A DNA stretch of 12,491 nucleotides, taken from NCBI GenBank assembly GCA_900550825.1, contig URTZ01000044.1, positions 1 through 12,491 of the forward strand. Direction: 5' to 3'. The position numbers and the translations under genes were made by a program. Source of the stretch: an uncultured Collinsella sp. (GTDB taxonomy: Bacteria > Actinomycetota > Coriobacteriia > Coriobacteriales > Coriobacteriaceae). Below are positions 1 to 7,652 of this stretch, piece by piece (within the stretch, counting starts at the first letter, position 1; every line of letters begins with the position of its first letter). The notes under the pieces were generated by a model, which made no database searches, was not told the origin of the DNA, and was given only the letters and a program-made list of their open reading frames with translations.

Positions 1-84
1 GCCGGCCTCGTCGCCTACAGCGCCCGCCGCACCGCACTCGAGCGCAGCGGCAGCGATGAAGCCGGTGCGGATGGGTCCCGCTAG
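1..84 (+). CDS. C-terminal end of an unidentified protein (partial)
   Basis: Frame 1 is open from the left edge of the window to a TAG at 82-84, giving the last 27 residues of a protein that starts outside the window. The tail is rich in Arg, Ser, Gly and Asp. A short hydrophobic stretch (AGLVAYSARR) is followed by a polar end, which resembles the cytoplasmic tail of a membrane transporter, but 27 residues are too few to name a family. GC-rich codon use fits the chromosomal background. It converges on the minus-strand gene that ends at 175. Confidence 0.5.
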   Translation, partial: AGLVAYSARRTALERSGSDEAGADGSR

Positions 85-128
85 CTCTCAGCCGCTTTTT
101 TAAGCTGCGCTGACCCTGTTCGTCGAAC

Positions 129-166
129 AAAAAAGGGGGCTGGCTCTGATAACCCAGAGCCAGCCC
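129..166 (-). terminator. Rho-independent terminator of the membrane-protein/XRE unit
   Basis: A 12-bp perfect stem (137-148 with 155-166, sequence GGGCTGGCTCTG) closes a 6-base loop. On the minus strand it is followed by a run of T residues (the AAAAAA at 129-134 of the plus strand). It lies 9 bases past the stop codon of the minus-strand gene at 175, exactly where its terminator should be. Confidence 0.85.
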
Positions 167-174
167 ATTACGCA

Positions 175-759
175 TTAGATATCGTCAGAAGAGTCGAGTT
201 CTGCCTCGAGCTTGGCACGGCGTCTTTTCGCCGTGAAAAACGTTGCGCACAGGGCAGCAAACGTGGCCGCGAAAATCGTCGCACCGCAGAACACGCCCGT
301 GGCCAGGTTCGCCAGCCAAAAGACGCTTTCGAGCGGTACGATCTGCGCCTCAGCGATACAGCGCATTGCGGCAATAACAAGCGCGAACGCGGCGCCGCTA
401 AGACCGCTGACAAGCAGGAAATATCCAACAGGAAGATGCTCGGTTTGCCCAAAACGATTGGTATCGACATAGCCCTTCCGCGTTTGCAGTCCTGCGCAAA
501 TCAACATCACGAGAACGAGCCACAAATACATGGCTGCCTCAAACGGCGTTGCAAAGCCATGCGGCATTTCACTGGCGTCGCTGTGAACCCACGCAACCTG
601 TCGAGCTATAAACTGGTAGAAAAAGATCATCAACATGCCAAACGAAAGCAGCACGAAACCAACCTTGTAGACCTTCGCGCTCTCAGCCTCCAGGCGCTCA
701 TCCTTTGGGCCGGCATATTCACGCCACTTTTGCACGAGTTTTAAATCTTCAAATTTCAT
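175..759 (-). CDS. Four-helix integral membrane protein of unknown function, partner of an XRE regulator
   Basis: The 194-residue product has a charged N-terminus (about 1-30), four hydrophobic segments at roughly 32-53, 75-92, 111-132 and 146-175, and a charged tail rich in Lys/Arg then Asp/Ser. No signal peptide or catalytic motif is visible. The start at 759 has an AGGAG 8 bases upstream, and this site overlaps the stop codon of the preceding regulator gene (gap of 9 bases), so the two are probably translationally coupled. Small membrane proteins paired with 60-80-residue XRE regulators are common in Firmicutes and Coriobacteriia; several DUF families (for example DUF6773-like) look like this, but I cannot assign one with certainty. 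The role is unknown; a membrane-sensing or stress role together with the regulator is inference. Confidence 0.85.
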   Translation of the reverse strand: MKFEDLKLVQKWREYAGPKDERLEAESAKVYKVGFVLLSFGMLMIFFYQFIARQVAWVHSDASEMPHGFATPFEAAMYLWLVLVMLICAGLQTRKGYVDTNRFGQTEHLPVGYFLLVSGLSGAAFALVIAAMRCIAEAQIVPLESVFWLANLATGVFCGATIFAATFAALCATFFTAKRRRAKLEAELDSSDDI

Positions 760-768
760 AGCGAACTC

Positions 769-999
769 CTAAAGAGCGTCAGGGTCGACGTCGCTCTCGT
801 CCTCCCAAAACAAGTCGTTCAACGTAACGCGTAGCGCTTTACAGATTGCCACGCACAAATTGAGCGTGGGGTTGTAGCCGCCCGCTTCGATCAGGCCGAT
901 GGTCTGGCGCGTAACGCCCACGGCCTCGGCTAAGTCAGCTTGCGAAAGGCCAACCGCCGCGCGCGCCGCCTTCATGCGTAGGTTCTTTTTGCCCGGCAT
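769..999 (-). CDS. Small XRE-family helix-turn-helix transcriptional regulator
   Basis: The 76-residue protein is almost entirely one HTH_3/XRE domain. The helix-turn-helix lies at about residues 18-37 (GLSQADLAEAVGVTRQTIG), followed by the family-typical IEAGGYNPTLNLC and a short acidic tail. The length fits the compact YozG/XRE class. I place the start at 999 rather than at an in-frame ATG 60 bases upstream because AAAGGA sits 7 bases before it, and the extra 20 residues would run through the promoter. It is first in a two-gene unit with the downstream membrane protein. Repeated TGACAGA/TCTGTCA elements around its promoter suggest autoregulation. The target genes beyond its own operon are unknown. 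Confidence 0.88.
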   Translation of the reverse strand: MPGKKNLRMKAARAAVGLSQADLAEAVGVTRQTIGLIEAGGYNPTLNLCVAICKALRVTLNDLFWEDESDVDPDAL

Positions 1000-1039
1000 G
1001 GAGTTCCTTTCGTAGTAATGGACAGATATCCGTTGCAAC

Positions 1040-1109
1040 ATGACAGAAATATATTGCATCTATCAGAAGATGTCAACTATATCTGTCATTATGAAAACCA
1101 TGTCTGTCA
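1040..1109 (-). promoter_or_regulatory. Promoter and putative autoregulatory operator of the XRE unit
   Basis: On the minus strand a perfect -35 TTGACA (1071-1076) is separated by exactly 17 bases from a -10 TATATT (1048-1053), about 50 bases before the regulator start. The promoter is bracketed by inverted arms: ATGACAGAAATATA at 1040-1053 overlaps the -10, and TATATCTGTCAT at 1078-1089 lies just upstream of the -35. A further TCTGTCA occurs at 1103-1109 and a related GGACAGATAT at 1020-1029. Such repeated arms suit cooperative binding by the small XRE protein; the binding itself is inference. Confidence 0.7.
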
Positions 1110-1450
1110 TCGCCATGCAGACATACCAATTTCAATTCGCCATTCAAACTTACTCGGACAAAACCGACTCGGGTTTCTCCGAGTAAACGTGATTGATAGT
1201 CGATCGATGTGCCCGCTCGTGCGATCAGCATCGTTCGATTTTGTTTAGTAAAACTAGATCCCTATTAAATAAAATTCATCTGTATCCAAATTTGTTTAAC
1301 AATGCCGCGCTACCACTAAACACTATCCCTGTTAATTCGAACGGTTGTTCGATGGATTTCGTGTTGGTTGGAATCGTCTGTGGTCTGGGCTATGCTACCT
1401 TGACTATCTATATGACTTAAACGCAGCAAGGGAGCACCGAGAGAGCGAGT
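1110..1450. other. AT-rich intergenic region with a long hairpin
   Basis: No convincing gene lies here. The region contains a hairpin at 1150-1186: an outer 9-bp stem TTACTCGGA/TCCGAGTAA and an inner AAACC/GGTTT stem. AT-rich sequence follows at 1235-1330. The 3' end probably holds the topoisomerase promoter. The hairpin has no T-tract on either strand, so it does not look like an ordinary terminator; it could be an operator or a structured leader. Confidence 0.5.
1368..1396 (+). promoter_or_regulatory. Candidate promoter of the topoisomerase operon
   Basis: TTGGAA at 1368-1373 and TATGCT at 1391-1396 are separated by 17 bases, which would start transcription about 45-50 bases before the ATG at 1451. 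The match is moderate and other AT-rich choices exist upstream, so this is only a candidate. Confidence 0.35.
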
Positions 1451-3448
1451 ATGGCAAAAAACACCGCAAACTATGGTAACGACAGTATCCGCCAGCTCAA
1501 GGACGAGGAGCGCGTACGCCTGCGCCCCGCCGTCATCTTTGGCTCGGACGGACTCGACGGCTGCGCGCATGCCGCCTTCGAGATCCTGTCCAATGCCGTT
1601 GACGAGGCGCGCCAGGGCTACGGCAAGCTCATCACCCTTACCGCCTTTCGCGATGGCTCCATTCAGGTAGAGGACAACGGCCGCGGCTGCCCGCTCGACT
1701 GGAACCCCTCCGAGAAGCGCTTTAACTGGGAGCTCGTCTTTTGCGAGCTCTACGCAGGTGGCAAATACAACAACAACCAGGGCGGCGACTACGACTTCTC
1801 GCTCGGTACCAACGGCCTGGGCTCGTGCGCGACCCAGTACGCCTCCGAATACATGGACGTCACGGTTTGGCGCGACGGCAACAAGTACTCCCTGCACTTT
1901 AAGAAGGGCAAGGTCGTCGGCGCCAAGAAGAAGGCACTCGAGATTGAGCCCAGCGACGAGAACCGCACCGGCACCACCATCAAGTGGCGCCCCGATCTTG
2001 AGGTCTTTACCTCCATCAGCATCCCCCACGATTGGTATCGCGAGACCATGCGCCGCCAGGCCGTGGTCAACGCCAACGTGACCTTCCGCCTGCGCATCGA
2101 GGGCGACGATGGCAAGTTTACCGAAGAGGATTTTTGCTATCCCAAGGGCATCGAGGACTACGTGCTCGAGAAGGTCGGTACCGACTACCTCACCGAGCCC
2201 TTCTTTATCGAGGCCGACCGTCGCGGTCGCGATCGCGAGGACCTGCCCGACTACAATGTAAAGATCACCGCGTGCATGTGCTTCTCGCGCACCTTCATGA
2301 TGCAGGAGTACTACCACAACTCGTCGTGGCTCGAGAACGGCGGCTCGCCCGAGAAGGCGGCTCGCAGCGCTCTGACCAGCGCCATCGATGCCTACATTAA
2401 GCAGCAGGGCAAGTACAACAAAAACGAGAGCGGCATTAAGTGGCAGGACGTCCAGGACTGCCTGGTGCTTGTGACCAACTGCTTCTCCACCCAAACGTCC
2501 TACGAGAACCAGACCAAGAAGGCCATCAACAACCGCTTTATCCAGCAGGCCATGACGGCCTTCTTTAAGGAACGCCTCTCGACCTACTTGATCGAGAACA
2601 AGGACGCCGCCAATAAGATCATGGAGCAGGTGCTCATCAACAAGCGCTCGCGCGAGAACGCCGAGAAGACGCGCCAGAGCATCAAGACCAACCTGCAGCA
2701 GAAGACCGACATGGCCAACCGCGTGCAGAAGTTCATCGACTGCCGCTCCAAGGACAAGAGCCGCCGCGAGATCTACATCGTAGAGGGCGACTCGGCAGCA
2801 GGCGCCATTCGCACCTCGCGCGATGCCGAGTTCCAGGGCGTCATGCCCGTCCGCGGTAAGATCCTCAACTGCCTAAAGGAGGACTACCCGCGCATCTTTA
2901 AGTCCGACATCATCATGGACCTCATGCGCGTGCTGGGCTGCGGCGTGGAGATCAAGGACAAGCGCATCAAGAACCTTGGCGCCTTTGACCTGGACAACCT
3001 CAACTGGAACAAGGTCATCATCTGTACGGACGCCGACGTCGACGGTTATCACATCCGCACGCTCGTGCTCACCATGCTCTACCGCCTGGTGCCCACGCTC
3101 ATCGACGAGGGTTACGTGTATATCGCCGAGTCGCCGCTCTACGAGATCAACTGCAAAGAGAAGACCTACTTTGCCTACACCGAGTTCGAGAAGAACGGCA
3201 TCCTTAAGGAGATCGGCGATCAAAAGTGCTCCATCAACCGCTCCAAGGGTCTTGGTGAAAACGATCCGGACATGATGTGGCTCACCACCATGAATCCCGA
3301 GACGCGCCGCCTGATCAAGGTGGAGCCCGAGGACGTCACCAAGATGGAGACCATGTTCAACCTTTTGCTGGGTAACGACGAGGCTGGCCGCAAGCGCCAT
3401 ATCTCCGAGCACGGCAAGGAATACCTGGACCAGCTGGACTTGCAATAG
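1451..3448 (+). CDS. parE: ATP-dependent type II topoisomerase subunit B (topoisomerase IV/gyrase B-like)
   Basis: This is the 665-residue ATPase and TOPRIM subunit of a type II topoisomerase. The GHKL ATPase domain shows the catalytic Glu44 and Mg-binding Asn48 (FEILSNAVDEA), the nucleotide-binding VEDNGRG at 73-79, a GTNGLG lid at 119-124 in place of the usual GLHGVG, and the transducer QTK loop at 354-356. The TOPRIM domain shows EGDSA at 445-449 (catalytic Glu445) and the metal ligands in DADVDG at 527-532. RSKGLGE at 597-603 and the C-terminal tail are conserved. The length is close to that of ParE/Gram-positive GyrB. It lies 45 bases before the A-subunit gene in the order B-A. The GTNGLG variant and the wording of the A subunit fit the paralogous topoisomerase IV-like pair of Clostridia and Coriobacteriia rather than the housekeeping gyrase; decatenation is therefore the likelier role, but supercoiling cannot be excluded. 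Confidence 0.92.
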   Translation: MAKNTANYGNDSIRQLKDEERVRLRPAVIFGSDGLDGCAHAAFEILSNAVDEARQGYGKLITLTAFRDGSIQVEDNGRGCPLDWNPSEKRFNWELVFCELYAGGKYNNNQGGDYDFSLGTNGLGSCATQYASEYMDVTVWRDGNKYSLHFKKGKVVGAKKKALEIEPSDENRTGTTIKWRPDLEVFTSISIPHDWYRETMRRQAVVNANVTFRLRIEGDDGKFTEEDFCYPKGIEDYVLEKVGTDYLTEPFFIEADRRGRDREDLPDYNVKITACMCFSRTFMMQEYYHNSSWLENGGSPEKAARSALTSAIDAYIKQQGKYNKNESGIKWQDVQDCLVLVTNCFSTQTSYENQTKKAINNRFIQQAMTAFFKERLSTYLIENKDAANKIMEQVLINKRSRENAEKTRQSIKTNLQQKTDMANRVQKFIDCRSKDKSRREIYIVEGDSAAGAIRTSRDAEFQGVMPVRGKILNCLKEDYPRIFKSDIIMDLMRVLGCGVEIKDKRIKNLGAFDLDNLNWNKVIICTDADVDGYHIRTLVLTMLYRLVPTLIDEGYVYIAESPLYEINCKEKTYFAYTEFEKNGILKEIGDQKCSINRSKGLGENDPDMMWLTTMNPETRRLIKVEPEDVTKMETMFNLLLGNDEAGRKRHISEHGKEYLDQLDLQ

Positions 3449-3493
3449 CAGCAAATCGATAACGACGGCCCATAAGAAGTTCAAGAGGATATC

Positions 3494-5734
3494 GTGGCAA
3501 AGAAGAAGACGAAGAACCAGCCAAAGAAAAAGCAGGTTAACGCCGAGAACGTCATCGGCCTGCACTCCGAGGTCACCGACCAGCCGATCACGCAGACGCT
3601 CGAGGTCAACTACATGCCCTACGCCATGAGCGTCAACGTCTCGCGTGCGTTCCCCGAGATCGACGGCTTTAAGCCCTCGCACCGCAAGCTGCTCTACACC
3701 ATGTACAAGATGGGTCTGCTCAAGGGCGAGCGCCAGAAGAGCGCCAACATCGTGGGCCAGACCATGAAGCTCAACCCGCACGGCGATGCCGCGATCTACG
3801 AGACGATGGTGCGTCTGGCAACCGGCAACGAGGCACTTCTTGCCCCCTTCGTGGAGTCGAAGGGCAACTTTGGCAAGTACTATTCGGGCGACCTGAGCTA
3901 CGCCGCCTCACGTTATACCGAGGCCAAGCTCTCCCCCATCAGCGCCGAGATCTTCAAGGATATCGACAAGGACCCGGTCGACTTCGTCGACAGCTACGAC
4001 GGCGCTATGAAGGAGCCGCGCCTGCTGCCCACCACGTTCCCCAACATCCTTGTCTCGGCCAATAAGGGCATCGGCGTCGCCATGGCGTCCGACATCTGCG
4101 GCTTCAACCTCAACGAGGTCTGCACCGCCACGATGCACTACCTGCAGGATCCCGACTGCGACCTGCTCGAGTACATGCCCATGCCTGACTTCTCGACCGG
4201 CGGCGAAATTATCTACCGCCGCGAGGAGATGGAGAAGATCGTCGAGACCGGCCTTGGCAGCTTCCAGATCCGCTCCCGCTGGCGCTGGATTCCCGAAGAG
4301 CGCATCATCGAGGTCTACGAGATCCCCTACACCACCAAGACCGATGTCATCATCGAGCGCATCGTCAAGCTTTCCAAAGAGGGCAAGGTCAAGGAGATTG
4401 CCGACATCCGCGACGAAACCGACCTCTCGGGTTTGCGCATCGCCATCGACCTTAAGCGCGGCGTCGACCCCGACAAGCTTATGGCCAAGCTCTATCGCTC
4501 GACCACGCTGCAGGATTCGTTCTCGTGCAACTTCAACGTGCTCGTCGACGGCTATCCCCGTGTTATGGGCGTGCGCCAGATTCTGCACGAGTGGGTCAAG
4601 TGGCGTATTGAGTCCACGCGTCGCCGCATTAACTTTGACCTGGGCAAAAAGTCCGAGCGCCTGCACCTGCTGCACGGCCTCGAGGCAATCTTGCTCGACA
4701 TCGACAAGGCCATCGCCATCATCCGTGGCACCAAGCTTGAAGCCGAGGTCGTGCCCAACCTTATGAAGGGTTTCGACATCGACGAGACCCAGGCCGAGTT
4801 TGTTGCCGAGCTCAAGCTCCGCAACATCAACGAGGAGTACATCCTCAACCGCACCAAGGACATCGCCAAGCTTGAGGGCGAGATTGCCGAGCTTGAGGAG
4901 ATCCTCTCCAGCGAGGAGAACATCAAGAAGGTCATCAGCGACGAGCTGGCCGCGGTCAACAAGAAGTATGTGATGCCGCGCCGCACGGGCAGGATCGAGC
5001 CCCATGAGGTTATCGAGGTAAGCTTGGAGCCCGAGGTCGAGGAGTACCCGGTTACGATCATGCTCTCGCGCGATGGCTACCTTAAGAAGATGACGGACCG
5101 CGTGCTCAAAAAGGCCGCCACACTCAGGTACAAGGACGGCGACAAACCCTTTATCGAGTTCCCATCCTCCAACACCCACGAGCTGCTCGTGTTTACCAAC
5201 AAGAGCCAGGTGTACAAGTGCAAGGTTGCGGCGTTTGAGGACACCAAGTCGGCCCAGCTGGGTTCGTACCTGCCGACCGATCTTGAGATGGAATCCGACG
5301 AGAGTGTCATCTGGGTCATCGACCCCGAGGACTACAAGGCCGACGTGCTGTTCGTCTTTGAGAACGGCCGCGTGGTGCGCGTCGCGCTTTCTGGATACGT
5401 CACCAAGACCAACCGCAAGCGCCTCAAGAACGCCATCTACGGCGGCAGCAAGCTGCTGTATGCCCAAGTGCTCAAGGAAGATCGCGACATCGCGCTGGTC
5501 TCGAGCGACTATCGTTTGATGAACTTCAACACGTCGTTGCTCAAGACCAAGACGACTACCAACACGCAGGGCGTCCAGGCCTTTACCGCCAAGAAGGGCC
5601 GCTCGGTCACCACCGTCGGCACAACCGAGGAAATCCTCGGCGCCGGCGTCTCAGCCGAAAAGTTCACCGCGCAGAGCCTCCCCTCTGCCGGTGCCCTCAT
5701 GAAAGAGAACGATATGCCGAGTTTGTTTGATTAA
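3494..5734 (+). CDS. parC: ATP-dependent type II topoisomerase subunit A (topoisomerase IV/ParC-like)
   Basis: This is the 746-residue DNA-cleaving subunit. It starts at a GTG with AAGAGGAT 3-4 bases upstream. The lysine-rich N-terminus leads into the winged-helix domain, with catalytic Tyr141 in SRYTEAKL and its preceding Arg140. The tower domain follows at about 180-340, then a long coiled coil at about 385-490 with heptad-like Leu/Ile, and a C-terminal beta-pinwheel at about 515-720. No GyrA box (QRRGGKG-type) is visible in the C-terminal domain, which argues for topoisomerase IV-like activity and against a supercoiling gyrase. In the quinolone-determining region HGDAAIYE (96-103), the position of E. 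coli GyrA Ser83 is Ala99 and that of Asp87 is Glu103, so intrinsic low quinolone affinity is possible. It is cotranscribed with the B subunit. Confidence 0.92.
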   Translation: MAKKKTKNQPKKKQVNAENVIGLHSEVTDQPITQTLEVNYMPYAMSVNVSRAFPEIDGFKPSHRKLLYTMYKMGLLKGERQKSANIVGQTMKLNPHGDAAIYETMVRLATGNEALLAPFVESKGNFGKYYSGDLSYAASRYTEAKLSPISAEIFKDIDKDPVDFVDSYDGAMKEPRLLPTTFPNILVSANKGIGVAMASDICGFNLNEVCTATMHYLQDPDCDLLEYMPMPDFSTGGEIIYRREEMEKIVETGLGSFQIRSRWRWIPEERIIEVYEIPYTTKTDVIIERIVKLSKEGKVKEIADIRDETDLSGLRIAIDLKRGVDPDKLMAKLYRSTTLQDSFSCNFNVLVDGYPRVMGVRQILHEWVKWRIESTRRRINFDLGKKSERLHLLHGLEAILLDIDKAIAIIRGTKLEAEVVPNLMKGFDIDETQAEFVAELKLRNINEEYILNRTKDIAKLEGEIAELEEILSSEENIKKVISDELAAVNKKYVMPRRTGRIEPHEVIEVSLEPEVEEYPVTIMLSRDGYLKKMTDRVLKKAATLRYKDGDKPFIEFPSSNTHELLVFTNKSQVYKCKVAAFEDTKSAQLGSYLPTDLEMESDESVIWVIDPEDYKADVLFVFENGRVVRVALSGYVTKTNRKRLKNAIYGGSKLLYAQVLKEDRDIALVSSDYRLMNFNTSLLKTKTTTNTQGVQAFTAKKGRSVTTVGTTEEILGAGVSAEKFTAQSLPSAGALMKENDMPSLFD

Positions 5735-5779
5735 CAGCCGTCTGGCCGGTTCCGACAGCCCAGCCCCCTTGAAACGCAG

Positions 5780-5817
5780 CAAGGCCCGAATGGTTCAAAT
5801 GAACCTTTCGGGCCTTG
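5780..5817. terminator. Hairpin terminator between convergent genes
   Basis: An 11-bp stem (5780-5790 with 5807-5817, CAAGGCCCGAA/TTCGGGCCTTG) encloses a second 5-bp stem GGTTC/GAACC and an AAAT loop. A short T-rich stretch (TTGTTCGTT) follows on the plus strand. It sits 45 bases after the topoisomerase A stop and 20 bases from the end of the convergent flavoprotein gene, so it can serve both. Confidence 0.75.
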
Positions 5818-5837
5818 TTCGTTATTGGAAATGCGCG

Positions 5838-6368
5838 CTAGGCAAGCTTGCGGGCGAGCTCTCGCACCTCTTCCAGCTTGAGCGAGGAGGCCATGCTGTC
5901 GCGCTCGGTCATGCCGCTAATGGTGACAATGCCCTGGTCCGCCCACTTGCAGTACGCGCAGGCCGACTTGTACATAGCGATCGCCGCATCATAGACGCCC
6001 TCGCTGTGGCTATCGAGCAAAAGGGCCGTCTTGGTGAACGGGAAACCCGTGACACCGAAGGCGTACAGGCGGTCGATGGCGGCCTTCTCCTGCGCGGTGA
6101 TATCAAACCAGTAGATAGGCGAGGCGAAGACGACCATATCTGCGTCTTTCAGCGACTCGATCACGTCGGCCATGTCATCCTTCTGCACGCAGACGCCCTC
6201 ATGGGCGAAGCAGTACTGGCATCCCAAGCAGCCGGCGATCTTTTTGCCGGCAACGCGGACGACCTCGACCGCATGGCCGGCCTCGCGCGCGGTCTCGGCA
6301 AACGCCTCGACCATGGTGTCGGTATTGGCGCCCTTACGCGGACTACCGCTCAATACAACGATTTTCAT
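5838..6368 (-). CDS. NADPH-dependent FMN reductase/iron-sulfur flavoprotein-like oxidoreductase
   Basis: The 176-residue protein has a flavodoxin-like fold. The FMN phosphate-binding loop GSPRKGANT is at 8-16, and the second flavin-contact segment SPIYWFDI at 83-90 lies before the helix that packs on it. Four cysteines at 47, 50, 53 and 60 form a C-x2-C-x2-C-x6-C cluster, which matches the compact motif that holds the 4Fe-4S cluster in the iron-sulfur flavoprotein (Isf) family. Further cysteines occur in SACAYC at 136-140. The start has AAGGAG followed by GAGGGAA within 15 bases. It stands alone, convergent with the topoisomerase operon. The likely role is electron transfer or reduction of quinones, O2 or reactive oxygen; the substrate cannot be read from sequence. 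Whether the cluster is actually assembled is inference. Confidence 0.88.
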   Translation of the reverse strand: MKIVVLSGSPRKGANTDTMVEAFAETAREAGHAVEVVRVAGKKIAGCLGCQYCFAHEGVCVQKDDMADVIESLKDADMVVFASPIYWFDITAQEKAAIDRLYAFGVTGFPFTKTALLLDSHSEGVYDAAIAMYKSACAYCKWADQGIVTISGMTERDSMASSLKLEEVRELARKLA

Positions 6369-6688
6369 AGGATTCCCTCTCCTTCATGCCGCAGGCGCGC
6401 GGCACACATTTCGTTGTAACCAAAACAGATGGAGCTATTCAGTCGTCCGCAGACCACATCTCTTGTTCGTGCTCTCTAGACACAATCTCATTGCCTGACA
6501 ACTCCTCAACTGTCTTGATTCTCTCTCCGAGAATTGAACAGCAAATCGTTGGCCGCAAAGTGTCGACTGTGGGAAAATTAGCTAGAGCTTTCTCCTGCTC
6601 GCGTGAGCGTTCGCGTGTATGAGCCTGGCCGAATCGGGCAGACGCAATATAGATCCAAGGAAACCGGCCTACGAACAAGGAGCGCCTT
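6369..6688. other. Intergenic region between divergent genes
   Basis: About 320 bases without a convincing gene; short open frames on both strands lack ribosome binding sites and family resemblance. An inverted repeat ATTCTC-N5-GAGAAT occurs at 6518-6534. The right end carries the AAGGAG ribosome binding site of the surface-protein gene at 6689. Promoters for both flanking genes must lie here, but I cannot place them with confidence. Confidence 0.5.
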
Positions 6689-7605
6689 ATGTATGGACAG
6701 CATGTTGCACCGCAAACCCATAACAAACGCACTGGCCTGTCTATCCGCAACGTCAAGCTTCATGCAGGCGCCAGAGTCGTCGCCTTCGGAGTAAGCATTC
6801 TTATGGCAGGGCAGCTTTTGCTACCCTGCGCAGCACTGGCGACCGAAATGCCCGAACCCGATGTCGCAACACCCATCACCTGCGACGAAATCAACGCGGA
6901 AAGCAGCCTCACAGCAACCACCGTCGATCATTACTACGATTTGGAGCTACCCCTGCTTTCGAGTTGGTCCAGAACGAGGCTCTTGTACACGATTTTCCCG
7001 ACAAACCCGAGGACTTCATCTACGGGCTTAACGACACCGTCCATCTCTTCAAGATCGACACCGATACCGAAAGCCTTATAAAAACCGAGAACCCCAAAGA
7101 GGCCAGCGTCTCTATTGCCCTGACCATGATCGACAATCACGTTAGAGCAACCGTAGTCTTTACAGGCAGTTACGCCGACGACCAAATCCCTTACAGGCTG
7201 GACCTCAACAGCTCAACCTACCTTGGCACACACGTTGACCGTGACTTCGACAGAGGGCAGGGGATTATGCACGAGACGCGACACCATTACTACATCCGTT
7301 ACATCTTCGACAGTGACGTGCACTTGATTGCAACCGATACGAGCGGTTCCAAACCCGATCCAAGTGTTAAGCCGATCCCAGAGGTCAAACCCGAACCGGA
7401 AACCAAGCCCGAGCCCACACCGCAGCTCAAGACAGAAAAGCCCGCGGCAAATCCCGTTTCCACCAAGGCAGTAACGGCAGTTAAACCAGCCGAGACCACC
7501 CTACCCGCGACGGGCGACAACAGTGCGATGGCATCCGCCCTGAGTGTTGCCGGTGGTGTAGTTGCAGCAGTTGGCATTTCCGCAACAAGGCGTCGCAACC
7601 GCTAG
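6689..7605 (+). pseudogene. LPXTG cell-wall-anchored surface protein, frameshifted
   Basis: Two open frames together make one sortase substrate. The first (from ATG 6689, AAGGAG 6 bases upstream) encodes a long signal peptide with a basic region and hydrophobic core at about residues 29-49, ending in CAALA before TEMPEPD. The second continues the protein to 7605. It contains a region with no recognised domain, a Pro/Lys/Glu-rich spacer (KPDPSVKPIPEVKPEPE), the sorting signal LPATGD, a hydrophobic helix and an RRRNR tail. Frame changes from 2 to 1 around 6940-6960. Restoring one C to the CCCC at 6950-6953 joins them smoothly (ELPPAFELVQNEAL). So as written the gene lacks a continuous product: the anchored part has no signal peptide. 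It could be a true mutation, phase variation or a sequencing error. The function of the extracellular part is unknown. Confidence 0.75.
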
Positions 7606-7652
7606 CCAGCATTTCGTACCCCGCAGACAAAGCTCTATCCCCGCTCCGATGA

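Noticed and set aside
3908..5467. A 519-residue open frame antisense to the topoisomerase A gene (and a 392-residue one at 1316-2494 antisense to the B gene)
   Set aside because: They are Leu/Val/Asp/Gly-rich readings produced by GC-rich third positions of strongly conserved genes, have no family motifs and no ribosome binding sites.
5727..6419. A 230-residue plus-strand frame over the flavoprotein gene
   Set aside because: It is the complement of a gene with clear FMN and cysteine motifs and resembles no family itself.
6439..6756. A 105-residue minus-strand frame between the flavoprotein and the surface protein
   Set aside because: It overlaps the start of the surface protein gene, has no ribosome binding site and an unnatural composition.
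6950..6953. Programmed ribosomal frameshift in the LPXTG gene
   Set aside because: The site lacks a proper X-XXY-YYZ slippery heptamer and no stimulatory structure was evident; an indel or sequencing error is more likely.
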